Shown here piece after piece: positions 29,275 through 39,171 of a stretch of 64,000 nucleotides of DNA. Every line of letters starts with the position of its first letter. Position 1 is the first letter of the stretch. The position numbers and the translations under genes are program-made. The DNA comes from Cyanobium sp. NIES-981 (GTDB lineage: Bacteria; Cyanobacteriota; Cyanobacteriia; PCC-6307; Cyanobiaceae). The stretch is from positions 2,294,001-2,358,000 of the forward strand of contig NZ_LT578417.1 in the NCBI RefSeq assembly GCF_900088535.1. Reading direction: 5' to 3'. Below the pieces are notes generated by a model. The model searched no databases. It worked only from the letters and a program-made list of their open reading frames with translations, and was not told the DNA's origin.

Positions 29275-29868
29275 TTATTGAACTAGCGATTCTGACCGTC
29301 CCCCTGGCCCAAGCACGACGGAGTTACCTTCATGGGCTACCCACCCAGAACGAAAGCCTTCTTCAGAAGCAATGCGCCGGGCTTCAAGGTAAAAGCCAGA
29401 GCCTTCAGGAGTGATAGCTGCAATGACATGCCTCAAGGAGGGATCGTTTTGGCGAAGCCACCTGCGCAACTTTCCTGCAGTCATGACCTGCCCCGCAACA
29501 GGCTGCAATAGCGTCTGCATGCCAAGATCAGTGATCGCGAAGTATTGACCTGTGGTAGCCATATCATCCCCGGAGAATGCTCGGATACCCTCGGCATTGA
29601 TGAAAAGGTATATAGGGCGCGTGTCCACCTCTTGGGCTTGTGGCAGGGAAAGCCGTGCAGGCGCCACTTTAGGCTTGGTTTGGGTTGCTGGCGGTGGCGT
29701 CGAGGGCTTCTCTTGCTTTCTCCGAGAAGTGTTCTCGTCCTGTGCGGCCAAGGCCAACACAACTGCAGTGATCATGAGTACTCCAAGAACATTCATGAAC
29801 ACGTCGATCAAGCTATCAAAACTGAGGCTCAAAGTGGCATGCCTCCGGCCTCTGCGGGTCACTGCCAT
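29275..29868 (-). CDS. TolR/ExbD-like membrane protein (cassette gene 4)
   Basis: A 197-residue protein with one N-terminal membrane helix carrying the TolR/ExbD signature Asp (FDSLIDVFMNVLGVLMI), then a Pro-rich linker (STPPPATQTKPKVAPARL) and a periplasmic domain (about 85-197) with no Cys. Its start overlaps the end of the gene before it by 10 nt. Like TolR and ExbD it would plug a proton channel made by the TolQ-like protein and pass the force to a periplasmic partner. The periplasmic domain does not match any family I know. Confidence 0.65.
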   Translation of the reverse strand: MAVTRRGRRHATLSLSFDSLIDVFMNVLGVLMITAVVLALAAQDENTSRRKQEKPSTPPPATQTKPKVAPARLSLPQAQEVDTRPIYLFINAEGIRAFSGDDMATTGQYFAITDLGMQTLLQPVAGQVMTAGKLRRWLRQNDPSLRHVIAAITPEGSGFYLEARRIASEEGFRSGWVAHEGNSVVLGPGGRSESLVQ

Positions 29869-30365
29869 GGCACTTGTGCATCTTCTGGTACTGGCTCGTA
29901 TCCCAGATTGAATCCGCTTGACCTGAAAGCTTCGACTAGCTCGTCAAGGTTCGGGAAGCAAGAACCTGCTACCGCCAGGAAAATATTTGGTGATTGTAGG
30001 TCTTGTGCGATCCGAACTGCATTGTGGACTTCAAGATTCCAGGTTTCAACGCTTTGGGCTGTTCTTGGGTCAAACCGTTCAAGGCGGCGATTCTTGCAAA
30101 GCAGGAATGCCGTATCAGTCGTGATGTTGGTTCCATCTTCTCTGGTAATTTCCACAAGTGCAGAATCGGCTTTTGTATTTGGGGAAGTCTCTGGTCCAAG
30201 AATTTCACTGCTGTCCTTCTTGGTGGTGTCCGTGGAACGACTGACGCCGATCGAAATGGCAAGGACGGAAATGACTAGTAAAACAATCACAATGACAACA
30301 CTCAGGATGTCAAGAAATCCAAATAGGTCAACGCTGATCTTGGGTCTAAGTCGCTTTCTTCTCAT
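29859..30365 (-). CDS. Second TolR/ExbD-like membrane protein (cassette gene 3)
   Basis: A 168-residue protein starting MRRKRLRPKISVDLFGFLD. The single membrane helix contains the conserved Asp (FLDILSVVIVIVLLVISVL). The periplasmic part has two Cys (FLLCKNRRL, AGSCFPNLDEL) that could form a disulfide. It overlaps the TolQ-like gene by 20 nt and the second TolR-like gene by 10 nt. Two different TolR-like partners for one TolQ-like channel is unusual. The ATG at 30365 is preferred to a TTG at 30374. Confidence 0.65.
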   Translation of the reverse strand: MRRKRLRPKISVDLFGFLDILSVVIVIVLLVISVLAISIGVSRSTDTTKKDSSEILGPETSPNTKADSALVEITREDGTNITTDTAFLLCKNRRLERFDPRTAQSVETWNLEVHNAVRIAQDLQSPNIFLAVAGSCFPNLDELVEAFRSSGFNLGYEPVPEDAQVPWQ

Positions 30366-31164
30366 ACTGGCCAAGTCGAGGTAGTAGGGTGTCGGTGATG
30401 CTGCTCTCTAGTCCTGCGGCAAGACGAAATTCGGACTTTTCTGCAAGGCTCATCAGTACCATGCATGCAATTGCGCAGACAATGCCCAGCAATGTCGTGT
30501 CGAATGCAGTCGAGAGTCCGCCTGTTACCTGAGTAAGCCCAGCCTTAACTTTTGCAATATCTGTTACGTTTGTTAGCAGTCCGGAAAAGCCGCCTATAGA
30601 TACCGAGATTCCAAGCACGGTGCCCAGAAATCCAAGCATTGGAAGGACCCAGATCATTGTGCGCGTGACCAAAAATCCTTCTTCAATCTCGGCCTGCGTT
30701 AGTGCTACATCATCCTCATGAAGCTCTCTGGCAATGGCACGTGAGCCAGAGTCTCGAAAGCAAACAAGCACTCGCCCGAGGCGATTCCCAATTAATGTCT
30801 TCGGAGTGGAAATTACACGAAGAATCACTTGGATTGCTTCGTCGTCAGGCCGGACGTTTACCATTCCATGCGGGATCCAGTCTCGCCCAAGAAGCTTGCG
30901 TTCACGGGTGCTGATTGAAAGACGCATTAAGCAGAAGTTTGCAACCGAGATGGCGATTGCTAGTGTGATGGGCTGTGTTATCCCACGACCGAGGAAGAAT
31001 GCGCCTAGTGGGGTACTGCGCAAGGGGAAGAGCCCGAGGCAGACTGCAAGTGAGAGGCTAATCCCGATCAGGATTGATGCGAAACTCATCGATGGCAGCC
31101 AGCGTCTCGCTGGAAGCTGAAGCAGATCATGGTTTGAAGCTGCGATGGAGGGGTTAGTTGCCAT
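30346..31164 (-). CDS. TolQ/ExbB/MotA-like proton-channel protein (cassette gene 2)
   Basis: A 272-residue inner-membrane protein with about four membrane segments: FASILIGISLSLAVCLGLF, ITQPITLAIAISVANFCLM, VLPMLGFLGTVLGISVSIGG and TTLLGIVCAIACMVLMSL. The last two match the conserved pair of TolQ/ExbB/MotA channels, with Gly/Pro-rich GFLGTVLGI and the Thr/Ala-rich final helix. A cytoplasmic loop of about 85 residues separates the pairs. It lacks the long coiled-coil tail of Zorya ZorA. It starts 5 nt after the 328-residue gene. Confidence 0.75.
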   Translation of the reverse strand: MATNPSIAASNHDLLQLPARRWLPSMSFASILIGISLSLAVCLGLFPLRSTPLGAFFLGRGITQPITLAIAISVANFCLMRLSISTRERKLLGRDWIPHGMVNVRPDDEAIQVILRVISTPKTLIGNRLGRVLVCFRDSGSRAIARELHEDDVALTQAEIEEGFLVTRTMIWVLPMLGFLGTVLGISVSIGGFSGLLTNVTDIAKVKAGLTQVTGGLSTAFDTTLLGIVCAIACMVLMSLAEKSEFRLAAGLESSITDTLLPRLGQYEKKAT

Positions 31165-31169
31165 GGATT

Positions 31170-32156
31170 TCAGTCATAGATTGTTGGGTCGCCGACATAG
31201 AAGGTGTATGGGTGCTGACGGCTGCTATTCAGTTGGTCCGCAAAGGCCGCGGCCATCTCGCGATCGCGAAAGCTAGCTACCTGCACATTCCCATCTCTAT
31301 TTCTAAACGCATCTTGCCGACAAAATCGGCGTACCGCATCAAGAGAATCTGTTGGTCCAACCACTGGCCACCAGACTTCCCGAGACTGAGCTGGGCTTTC
31401 CCTGCTGAAAAGCTCGCATACGGGCCAAGGCTGGGCCGTTTGGGCCGGAGGCGCCTCCGGTAATTTTGGCCTTGGAAGTGGCGCTGGGTTGCTTGGAGCC
31501 AGGCGCTCCACCTGTTCTTTTTCGGCTTCTGTCTTCTTTTGTTTTTCCAGCTCACGCTTCAAGTTTTCCAGTTCATTCTTCTGGCTGGCACTGGCTTTTT
31601 TCTGACTTGCCAGCTCGCGCCTGTATTGCTCAATCTGAACAGTGACCGCAAACCCGCCAGCCATGATCAATATTGCAATGCCAGCGACTAAGATTAGTCT
31701 CGATGCTGGATGGTGTTGAGTCTTGCTGAGCACACTGGACGTGTTGCCCGCACGCTGTAGTCTTCGATCTGCTCTGGTAAGGGCAATGGCTCGGTCTAAC
31801 TTTTCAATTGATGCAATAACCTCATCTTTCGGTTGATCTAGGGAGGCTGTGAAGTCCGTAATGGCTTTGATGCGCTGCGAAGAACGAGAAGAAAGGACTT
31901 CGAGGAGGCCATGCCCAATCCATTCATCGAATTCCCTTATGGCATTGCGCTCGCTTTCCGTTCTCGCAGCTCTGTCAAGCAGTACTCTGAAGTCCTGGAC
32001 AGGCATTCCGCGGAGTGTGGCCCAGCCATAGTTTTGCTTGAGTCCTTTGAGCAGCGCAGCTAGGTCATTGATTGAGGATTGCTTGAGGTCCATTACTTCA
32101 ATGCGCTTGATTCCCTCAGAGTGTGTGTTGGTTGCTACATAGAGGCTGATAGCCAC
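31170..32156 (-). CDS. Membrane protein with coiled coil and SPOR-like end (cassette gene 1)
   Basis: A 328-residue single-pass protein. The cytoplasmic N-terminal part (about 1-150) is helical and unrecognised; the membrane helix is at about 155-175 (LILVAGIAILIMAGGFAV). After it come a Glu/Lys-rich coiled coil (QKNELENLKRELEKQKKTE), a Pro-rich linker and a C-terminal domain of about 75 residues with NVQVASFRDREMAAAFADQL, a SPOR-like pattern that may bind peptidoglycan. Start is a GTG at 32156 with GAGGG four bases upstream. It heads the four-gene operon and may be the element driven by the TolQ-like motor. Confidence 0.6.
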   Translation of the reverse strand: MAISLYVATNTHSEGIKRIEVMDLKQSSINDLAALLKGLKQNYGWATLRGMPVQDFRVLLDRAARTESERNAIREFDEWIGHGLLEVLSSRSSQRIKAITDFTASLDQPKDEVIASIEKLDRAIALTRADRRLQRAGNTSSVLSKTQHHPASRLILVAGIAILIMAGGFAVTVQIEQYRRELASQKKASASQKNELENLKRELEKQKKTEAEKEQVERLAPSNPAPLPRPKLPEAPPAQTAQPWPVCELFSRESPAQSREVWWPVVGPTDSLDAVRRFCRQDAFRNRDGNVQVASFRDREMAAAFADQLNSSRQHPYTFYVGDPTIYD

Positions 32157-32445
32157 TGACCCTCGTCGAGGGTCGAGGCTTTGTCTGTGGCTATAGCTGC
32201 TCTTGTTGCCAGTGAATGATGACCGAGACGCTAGCCTACATTGTGGCAGCTTGGGACAGTGTGGTTAGCCTGCTAGCTTGATCTCCCATCCTATTGCTCC
32301 AGTGATGACAGAGGTGCGTGCGCTGCATAGTTCCTGTCTATACAGTATTCACTTATACTAACTCCACCCAATAATGCCAAAGTTCTCACTTCCGTTGAGC
32401 TTCGGCCTTTAGTTTTTATCCGTTTGTCTGACGGGCCTCGACGGC

Positions 32446-35400
32446 ATGGCCATGATTCGGTGCAGTGAGGACCATGTGGCCACACCAATGCCCACACGCC
32501 TGGAGGACCTCAAACCCGACGCCCAGGTGCTCGGTCTCCTGGGCAAGGAAGCCGTCCGCATCGTCAGCGCTCAGATGATGGGCGATGCGGCCTGCCAGGT
32601 GGTCTTCCGCCGGCAGGACGGTGGCATTGGCGACACCATTGTGTTCCGCTCCAGCGAAGCCGAGTTGGAGCTGGTGGCCGGCGGCCGCAAGTGGAGCTTC
32701 GAGGGGGATGGAGATCTGTTTCGGCTGGTGGCGGAGGCCGAGCGGATCCGGCTGGCCTGGCTGTTCGATCCCTACGTGGCAGTGAGCAGCAGCACGATCG
32801 ACCCGCTGCCGCACCAGATCAGCGCGGTGTACGAGCACATGCTGCCCCGCCAGCCGATGCGCTTCCTGCTGGCCGATGACCCCGGTGCCGGCAAGACGAT
32901 CATGGCCGGCCTGCTGATCAAGGAGCTGCTAATCCGGGGCGAGCTGGAGCGCTGCCTGATCGTGGCGCCGGGCTCGCTCACCGAGCAGTGGCAGGACGAG
33001 CTGAAGGAGAAGTTCGAGCTGAGCTTCGAGCTGCTGACGCGGGATCTGATCAACGCCACCGGCCTGGGCAACCCATTTGAGCAGCGGCCGCTGCTGATCG
33101 CCCGCATGGACATGCTCTCCCGCGACGAGGAGCTGCAGAGCCGGCTGGAGCAGGCGCCGGAGTGGGATCTGGTGGTGTGCGACGAGTCGCACCGCATGAG
33201 TGCCCACTACTTCGGCAGCGAAGTGAAGCGCACCAAGCGCTACCAGATGGGCAAGCGGGTGGGGAACCATGCCCGCAACCTGCTGTTGATGACGGCCACG
33301 CCCCACAACGGCAACGAGGAGGACTTCCAGCTGTTCATGGCGCTCCTCGATGAGGACCGCTTCGCGGGCTCGGCCAACGACGCCATCCACCGAGCCGATC
33401 CCACCGATCTGATGCGCCGGCTGGTGAAGGAAGACCTCTACACCTTCTCCGGCACCAAGCTCTTCCCCGAACGCCGGAGCTACACCGCCGAGTACGAACT
33501 CTCCGATCCGGAGAAGGTGCTCTACGAGAAGGTCACCGAGTACGTGCGCGAGGAGATGAACCGCGCCGACCGCAACGCCGAGCAGGAAGGCGGCGGCAAG
33601 CGGCGTGTGAACGTGGGTTTTGCGCTGATGACCCTGCAGCGGCGGCTGGCCAGCTCCCCCTTCGCCATCCATCGCTCGATCGAGCGCCGGCGCGAGCGGC
33701 TGGAGAAGCGCCTCAAGGAGGAGCGGCTACTGCTGCAGGGTCAGGCCGCCGAAGCCCGCCTGAAGCTGGACAACCAGTTCCAGCCTTCCTCCAGCCTCGA
33801 TGAGGAGGTGCTCGATGAGCTGTACGAGGAGGACACCGCCGAGGAGGTGGAGGCCACCGAGAACGCCTTCGCCGACAACGCCACCTCCGCTCAGACCCTG
33901 GCCGAGCTGGAGCTGGAGATCCAGACCCTCAAGCAGCTGGAGCAGCTCAGCCGCACGGTGATGGCCAAGGGCACTGATGCCAAGTGGCAGCAGCTCGATC
34001 GGATCCTGGACGACCCGTTGATGAAGCAGCCCAACGGCAGCCGCCGCAAGCTGGTGCTGTTCACCGAGTTCAAGGACACCCTCACCGATCTGGCGGCCAA
34101 GATCCGCAACCGCCTGGGTCGGCCCGAGGCGGTGGTGGAGATCCATGGCGGTGTGCCCCGGGATCAGCGGCGCAAGATCGTCCACGCCTTCATGAACGAT
34201 CCGGAGGTGGTGGTGCTCGTGGCCAACGACGCCGCCGGGGAGGGCGTGAACCTGCAGCGGGCGCACCTGATGGTGAACTACGACCTGCCCTGGAACCCCA
34301 ACCGGCTGGAACAGCGCTTCGGGCGGATCCACCGGATCGGCCAGAAGGACGTCTGCCATCTCTGGAACCTGCTGGCCAAGGACACCCGCGAGGGTGACGT
34401 GTACATCAAGCTCCTGCACAAGCTGGAGGCCGCCCGCGAGGCCCTGGGCGACAAGGTGTTCGACGTGCTGGGCCAGCTGTTCCACGGCCGCTCGTTGCGG
34501 GATCTGCTGATGGATGCGGTCCGCTACAACGAAGACCCCCAGGTGAAGCAGCAGCTGGAGCTGCAGATCGAGGGGGTGGTGGACCGCAAGCACCTGGAAG
34601 ACCTGCTGGCTCAGCGGGCGCTGGTGCACCAGGGCATGGACACCGCCCGGGTGGAGCTATTGCGCCAGCAGATGGAGCGCGCCATGGCCCGCCGCATCCA
34701 CCCCCATTACGTGCATGACTTCTTCCTGGAAGCTTTCCGCCGGCTGGGGGGCAAGGTGAACCCCCGAGAGAAGGGGCGCTACGAGATCACCTACGTGCCG
34801 CCGCTACTGATCGATCGCAACCAGGAGATCGGCGTGGGGGTGCCGGTGCAGCCGCGCTACGAGCGCATCTGCTTCGAGAAGGAACATGTGGCCGAGAGCC
34901 CCCGGGCGGAGCTGGTGAGCCCGGGCCACCCCTTGCTGGAGGCCTGCATCTCCCTCACCCTCGAACGCCATGGCCATGTGCTCAGCCAGGGCGCTGTGCT
35001 CGTGGATGAGGGGGATGCCGGGACCGAGCCCCGCATCCTGTTCGCCCTGGAGCACGGGCTTCAGGACGGCCGCAAGAACCGCCATGGCCAGCAGCAGCTG
35101 ATCTCCAACCGCCTGCAGTTCCTGGAGATCGATCGCAGCGGCACGGTGAGCGAGGCCGGCTCGGCCCCCTATCTCGACTACCGGCCGCTGAGCCAGGAGG
35201 AACGACAGCGGATCGGCGGCATGCTCCAGGAGGACTGGCTGGCGCAGGACTGGGACAAGGTGGTGCTCACCCATGCCATGCCCTCCCTGGTGCCCGCCCA
35301 CCTGGAGGAGGTGAAGACCGAGCGGCTGACCCGCATCGCCAAGGCCCGCGAGGAGATCAAGGCGCGGATGCAGAAGGAGATCAACCACTGGAGCTACCGC

Positions 35401-36018
35401 TACCAGGACCTCAAGCTCAAGGAGGCGGCCGGCAAGGACGTACGCCTGCCGGCCCAGGTGGCCAAGGAGCGGGCGGAGCTGCTGGTGGTGCGTCTGGAGA
35501 AGCGGATGGCCCAGCTCGATCTGGAGGCTCAGATCAGCCCCAGGTCTCCCATCCTCAAGGCCGGCACTCTGGTGATCCCGGCCGGCTTGCTGCGGCAGGC
35601 CGCCGGACAAGCAGACCCGAGCGGGGTGGATGCGGAAGCCCGCAGGCGGGTGGAGCTGCTGGCGATGCGGGCGGTCTTCGAGGCCGAGAAGGCCCTAGGA
35701 CGTATGCCCAGGGATGTGAGCGAGCAGCGGGGCCTGGGCTACGACATCGAATCCATCGATGCGGCCGGCAACCTGTTCTTCATCGAGGTGAAGGGGCGCG
35801 TGGCCGGGGCCGACTCGGTGACGCTCACGATCAACGAGGTGAACACCGGCCGCAACTCGCCTGAGCGGTTCCGCCTGGCCCTGGTGACCGTGGAGGGCAA
35901 GCAGCCGTCAGCACCGGTGTATGTGAGCGGCATCGACTGGGGCGTGCCCGGTTTCGGCGACACCCAGATCACCAAGAGCCTGGCGCCGCTGCTGGCGGTG
36001 GGGAGGGCACCCCATTGA
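32446..36018 (+). CDS. SNF2-like DEAD/DEAH helicase with C-terminal DUF3883 (Hma helicase-like)
   Basis: A superfamily 2 translocase of 1190 residues, apparently intact. Motifs in order: I LLADDPGAGKTIMAGLL (about 143-160), II DESHRMSAHYFG (about 245), III LMTATPHNGNEEDF, V NDAAGEGVNLQRA and VI NRLEQRFGRIHRIGQ. The last 125 residues are a DUF3883-type domain (RGLGYDIESIDAAGNLFF, EVKG) with a nuclease-like E-V-K. A GTG at 32476 with GAGG five bases before it may be the true start. It opens the locus that continues with VapBC, a DUF1156 methylase and a DUF499 ATPase, the composition of helicase-methylase-ATPase (Hma) defence systems. Confidence 0.85.
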   Translation: MAMIRCSEDHVATPMPTRLEDLKPDAQVLGLLGKEAVRIVSAQMMGDAACQVVFRRQDGGIGDTIVFRSSEAELELVAGGRKWSFEGDGDLFRLVAEAERIRLAWLFDPYVAVSSSTIDPLPHQISAVYEHMLPRQPMRFLLADDPGAGKTIMAGLLIKELLIRGELERCLIVAPGSLTEQWQDELKEKFELSFELLTRDLINATGLGNPFEQRPLLIARMDMLSRDEELQSRLEQAPEWDLVVCDESHRMSAHYFGSEVKRTKRYQMGKRVGNHARNLLLMTATPHNGNEEDFQLFMALLDEDRFAGSANDAIHRADPTDLMRRLVKEDLYTFSGTKLFPERRSYTAEYELSDPEKVLYEKVTEYVREEMNRADRNAEQEGGGKRRVNVGFALMTLQRRLASSPFAIHRSIERRRERLEKRLKEERLLLQGQAAEARLKLDNQFQPSSSLDEEVLDELYEEDTAEEVEATENAFADNATSAQTLAELELEIQTLKQLEQLSRTVMAKGTDAKWQQLDRILDDPLMKQPNGSRRKLVLFTEFKDTLTDLAAKIRNRLGRPEAVVEIHGGVPRDQRRKIVHAFMNDPEVVVLVANDAAGEGVNLQRAHLMVNYDLPWNPNRLEQRFGRIHRIGQKDVCHLWNLLAKDTREGDVYIKLLHKLEAAREALGDKVFDVLGQLFHGRSLRDLLMDAVRYNEDPQVKQQLELQIEGVVDRKHLEDLLAQRALVHQGMDTARVELLRQQMERAMARRIHPHYVHDFFLEAFRRLGGKVNPREKGRYEITYVPPLLIDRNQEIGVGVPVQPRYERICFEKEHVAESPRAELVSPGHPLLEACISLTLERHGHVLSQGAVLVDEGDAGTEPRILFALEHGLQDGRKNRHGQQQLISNRLQFLEIDRSGTVSEAGSAPYLDYRPLSQEERQRIGGMLQEDWLAQDWDKVVLTHAMPSLVPAHLEEVKTERLTRIAKAREEIKARMQKEINHWSYRYQDLKLKEAAGKDVRLPAQVAKERAELLVVRLEKRMAQLDLEAQISPRSPILKAGTLVIPAGLLRQAAGQADPSGVDAEARRRVELLAMRAVFEAEKALGRMPRDVSEQRGLGYDIESIDAAGNLFFIEVKGRVAGADSVTLTINEVNTGRNSPERFRLALVTVEGKQPSAPVYVSGIDWGVPGFGDTQITKSLAPLLAVGRAPH

Positions 36019-36067
36019 CGGCCGGTGCCATTGTGAAGCCAGAGTCTGACGCGAGGCGGCAAAAACC

Positions 36068-36298
36068 ATGAAAGTGACCGTGGAACTCTCAGAAAGTGAG
36101 ATGGCCGAAATCCTCGTCCTCACCGGCGAGCGCAAGAAGGGCCCTGCGATCCGCCGCCTGATGGAGGAGGCACTGCAGCAGCGGCGCCGCGCCCAGATCG
36201 CCCAGCGGTTCATCAGTGGCGAATGGGGCGTGGAGCTGGAGAGCTTCGAGGCCGACCAGGAACGCGAGCGCCAGCGGGATCAGGAGATCGCCTCATGA
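36068..36298 (+). CDS. vapB: VapB-type antitoxin
   Basis: A 76-residue acidic protein: MKVTVELSESEMAEILVLTG and ITGERKK-like turn, then the helix GPAIRRLMEEALQQRRRAQI and a Glu-rich tail that would wrap the toxin. The beginning looks like a ribbon-helix-helix DNA-binding fold. Its stop overlaps the toxin start (ATGA). It would repress its own operon and neutralise the PIN toxin. Confidence 0.75.
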   Translation: MKVTVELSESEMAEILVLTGERKKGPAIRRLMEEALQQRRRAQIAQRFISGEWGVELESFEADQERERQRDQEIAS

Positions 36299-36699
36299 CC
36301 CTGCTGCTCGACACCAGCCTCTGGGTCGACTTCACCCGTGCCCGCAGCCCGGCTGCGCTGAAGCAGTTCATCGCGCCCTTCGTTCTCGACCCTGAAGCCC
36401 ACCTGGCTGAACCGGTGCTCTTCGAGGTGTTGCGCTCGGCCCGGCCGGAGGAGGCTCGCCGGTTGGAGGCCCAGTTCGCCACCCTGCCTACGCTCCCCAC
36501 CCCGGCAGACCTCTGGCAGCGTGCGATCGCCCTGGGTCAGGCCTGCCGCCAGATCGGCCGCACGGTGCTCAGCCTTGATCTGCTGGTGGCCGGCGTGGCT
36601 CTGCACCACAACGCCGTGCTGGTGAGCTTCGATGCCGACTTCGAGGCGATTGCCTCGGTGAGTGAGCTGCGGCTGCAGCGTCTGAACCGCCCTGCCTGA
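36295..36699 (+). CDS. vapC: VapC-type PIN-domain toxin RNase
   Basis: A 134-residue PIN ribonuclease. The acidic metal site is seen as Asp in [13 protein letters not shown], Glu in [15 protein letters not shown], Asp in [15 protein letters not shown] and Asp in [10 protein letters not shown]. The arrangement with vapB is canonical. It ends four bases before the DUF1156 methylase, so the pair sits inside the helicase-methylase operon and may act as an addiction or backup module for it. Confidence 0.85.
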   Translation: MTLLLDTSLWVDFTRARSPAALKQFIAPFVLDPEAHLAEPVLFEVLRSARPEEARRLEAQFATLPTLPTPADLWQRAIALGQACRQIGRTVLSLDLLVAGVALHHNAVLVSFDADFEAIASVSELRLQRLNRPA

Positions 36700-37456
36700 T
36701 CCCATGACCACCCACCCCGTCAAACGCCGCAAGAAGCTGATCGAGGTTGCCATCCCACTGGAGGCGATCAATGCAGCATCGGCGCGGGAGAAGAGCATCC
36801 GCCATGGGCACCCGAGCACGTTGCACCTGTGGTGGGCGCGGCGGCCGCTGGCGGCGGCGCGGGCGGTGATCTTCTGCCAGACGGTAGATGACCCCTCGGC
36901 AGTGCCGGAGGAGTTCCCCACGGAGGAGGAGCAGGAGAAGGAGCGGCTGCGGCTGTTCGCCCTGATCAGTGAGCTGGTGCTGTGGGAGAACACCACCAAC
37001 GAGCAGGTGCTGAACCGAGCGCGAGAGGAGATCCGCCGCAGTTGGCGCCGCTGCTGTGACGACAACGCTGACCATCCAGAAGCAGCCGAGCTGTTCAACC
37101 CAGAGAAGTTGCCAGGCTTCCATGATCCCTTCGCCGGTGGTGGGGCGCTGCCGCTTGAGGCGCAGCGGCTTGGGCTGGAGGCCTACGCCAGCGACCTGAA
37201 CCCGGTAGCGGTGCTGATCAACAAGGCGATGATCGAAATACCCCCGAAGTTCGCGGGCATGCCGCCGGTGAATCCGGACAGCCGGCGCAAGCTGGATGTG
37301 CAGACCTGGAAAGGCGCCCAGGGGCTAGCGGAAGACGTGCGCTACTACGGCCAGTGGATGCGCGACGAAGCGGAGAAACGCATCGGCCACCTCTACCCGA
37401 AGGTGGAGGTGACCGCCGAGATGGCGAAGGACAGGCCCGACCTGAATCCCTACGTG

Positions 37457-39171
37457 GGGCCTCCTGAGAAAAGCCACATCCACTGCAGCGCAATGGATGT
37501 GAGCAGTTTTCTCGGCTAAAATGTACGAGATTGGGCTCGTTTGCGCCCAAAAGCCGCCCAGAGTTTTCCACATGTACCGACGTGAGCATCGTGATCAGCT
37601 CTCGTTCGAGGACTTCTTCCTGCCGTTTGGAGGAAAGCTCTCTGGTGACAATCGCTGGATCAAGCTGGCTGAGCTGATCCCATGGGATGAGCTGGAAGGT
37701 GACTATGCAGCTCAGTTCTGCAAGGGCTTTGGCGCCCCGGCAAAGCCATTTCGCATGGCACTGGGCGCCCTGATCATCAAGGCCCGCATGGGGCTGACTG
37801 ATGAAGAACTGGTTGAGCAAATCAAAGAGAACCCCTATCTCCAGTTCTTCATCGGCCTGGAGGCATTTCAGTACTCGGCTCCGTTTGACCCATCAATGAT
37901 GGTGTACTTCCGGAAGCGGCTGCCAGATTCGGTCGTGAATGACTGCAATGAACGAATCGTGCGTCACGGTCTGAACGTGATCCGTTCGTCTGCAGTTGAT
38001 GAGCACGACAGCAGCGATGGAGGCGGAGCCGGGAGCGCAGCTGATCAGAAGATTGAATCCAAAACGCCACGGCCAAATCAGGGGTCACTGCTGATTGATG
38101 CGACATGCGTTCCGGCAGATATTCGGCATCCAACGGATCTCTCGCTGCTCAATGAAGGCCGAGAGCTCACCGAGACTCTGATCGATGCCATGTATTCGCA
38201 GGTCAGAGAGTCCTTTGGTCACAAACCACGAACGCATCGGAAGCAGGCCAGGCAGCAGTTCCTCGCCGTGGCCAAGAAAAAACGCCCTCGGTTTCTCAAG
38301 ATCCGCAAAGCGATCAAGCAACAGCTTGGGCATCTCAAGCGCAACCTTGCCAACATTGACGCCCTGACAGCCTGTGGCGCAAGCCTTCTGGCGGCTGGGC
38401 GGCATGCCTATCAGAAGCTGTTGGTTGTCAGTGAGCTGGTCCGCCAGCAGAACATTCTCTATCGCTCAGACACCAGAAGTATTCCCGCTCGCATCGTCAG
38501 CCTCTGTCAAGCGCACATCAGGCCAATTGTTCGCGGCAAGGCGAGGTGCAATGTTGAGTTCGGCGCCAAGATCTCACTTTCTGTCACCGATGAAGGATTT
38601 GCTTTCCTGGATCGGCTGAGCTTTGACCCCTACAACGAAGGGGAAGATCTGAAAGTTCAGGCCCAAGCCTATCGTCGTCGATACGGCTGCTATCCGGAGG
38701 TGATCTGCGCTGATCAGATCTACCGCACAAGATCAAATCGGGCATTCTGCCAGCGTCACGGCATTCGGCTGAGTGGGCCTCGTCTTGGTCGCCCGAAGAA
38801 TGATCCGGAGTTGGTGGCAGCCGAGAGGCGGCAGTTCGTTGATGATCAAAGGCGGCGCAATGCTGTTGAAGGCAAGATCGGTCAAGGCAAGCGTCGCTAT
38901 GGATTGGGATTGATCCGAGAGAAACTGCCGGCAACACAGGGTTCATCCATCGCGATGAATGTCCTGGTCATGAACCTCCAGAAGCTCCTGGAGCTTCTTT
39001 GTCTCTATTTTGTGCTCTGCTGGCAACTCTTGGTCTCCGCCGCACGGGCTCTGAGCTCCAGCAGCAGAGAGCTGAGTTGTCAGCTCAGCGGGGCCTGAGG
39101 ATCACTCAGAGGTCGCCCGGGCAGGCTCATTGTGGTGCGCATTGCCCGCGGCTCACTTTCTCAGGAGGCCC
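37457..39171 (+). mobile_element. IS5/IS1182-like insertion sequence, copy 2 (1715 bp)
   Basis: Same 15-bp terminal repeats as copy 1, in the opposite orientation, with target duplication TACGTG at 37451-37456 and 39172-39177. It lies inside the DUF1156 methylase. An 8-bp stem CACATCCA/TGGATGTG (37475-37501) sits just before the transposase start. Confidence 0.95.
37521..39098 (+). CDS. IS5/IS1182-family transposase (copy 2)
   Basis: Protein identical to that of copy 1 over all 525 residues; the second Met at 37572 may be the true start. Transcription runs in the direction of the methylase, so read-out from its promoter could reach the 3' half of that gene. Intact. Confidence 0.92.
   Translation: MYEIGLVCAQKPPRVFHMYRREHRDQLSFEDFFLPFGGKLSGDNRWIKLAELIPWDELEGDYAAQFCKGFGAPAKPFRMALGALIIKARMGLTDEELVEQIKENPYLQFFIGLEAFQYSAPFDPSMMVYFRKRLPDSVVNDCNERIVRHGLNVIRSSAVDEHDSSDGGGAGSAADQKIESKTPRPNQGSLLIDATCVPADIRHPTDLSLLNEGRELTETLIDAMYSQVRESFGHKPRTHRKQARQQFLAVAKKKRPRFLKIRKAIKQQLGHLKRNLANIDALTACGASLLAAGRHAYQKLLVVSELVRQQNILYRSDTRSIPARIVSLCQAHIRPIVRGKARCNVEFGAKISLSVTDEGFAFLDRLSFDPYNEGEDLKVQAQAYRRRYGCYPEVICADQIYRTRSNRAFCQRHGIRLSGPRLGRPKNDPELVAAERRQFVDDQRRRNAVEGKIGQGKRRYGLGLIREKLPATQGSSIAMNVLVMNLQKLLELLCLYFVLCWQLLVSAARALSSSSRELSCQLSGA

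Noticed and set aside
29275-32156. Zorya defence system
   Set aside because: No OmpA-like peptidoglycan-binding ZorB, no ZorA-type long tail, and no ZorC/D/E in the cassette.
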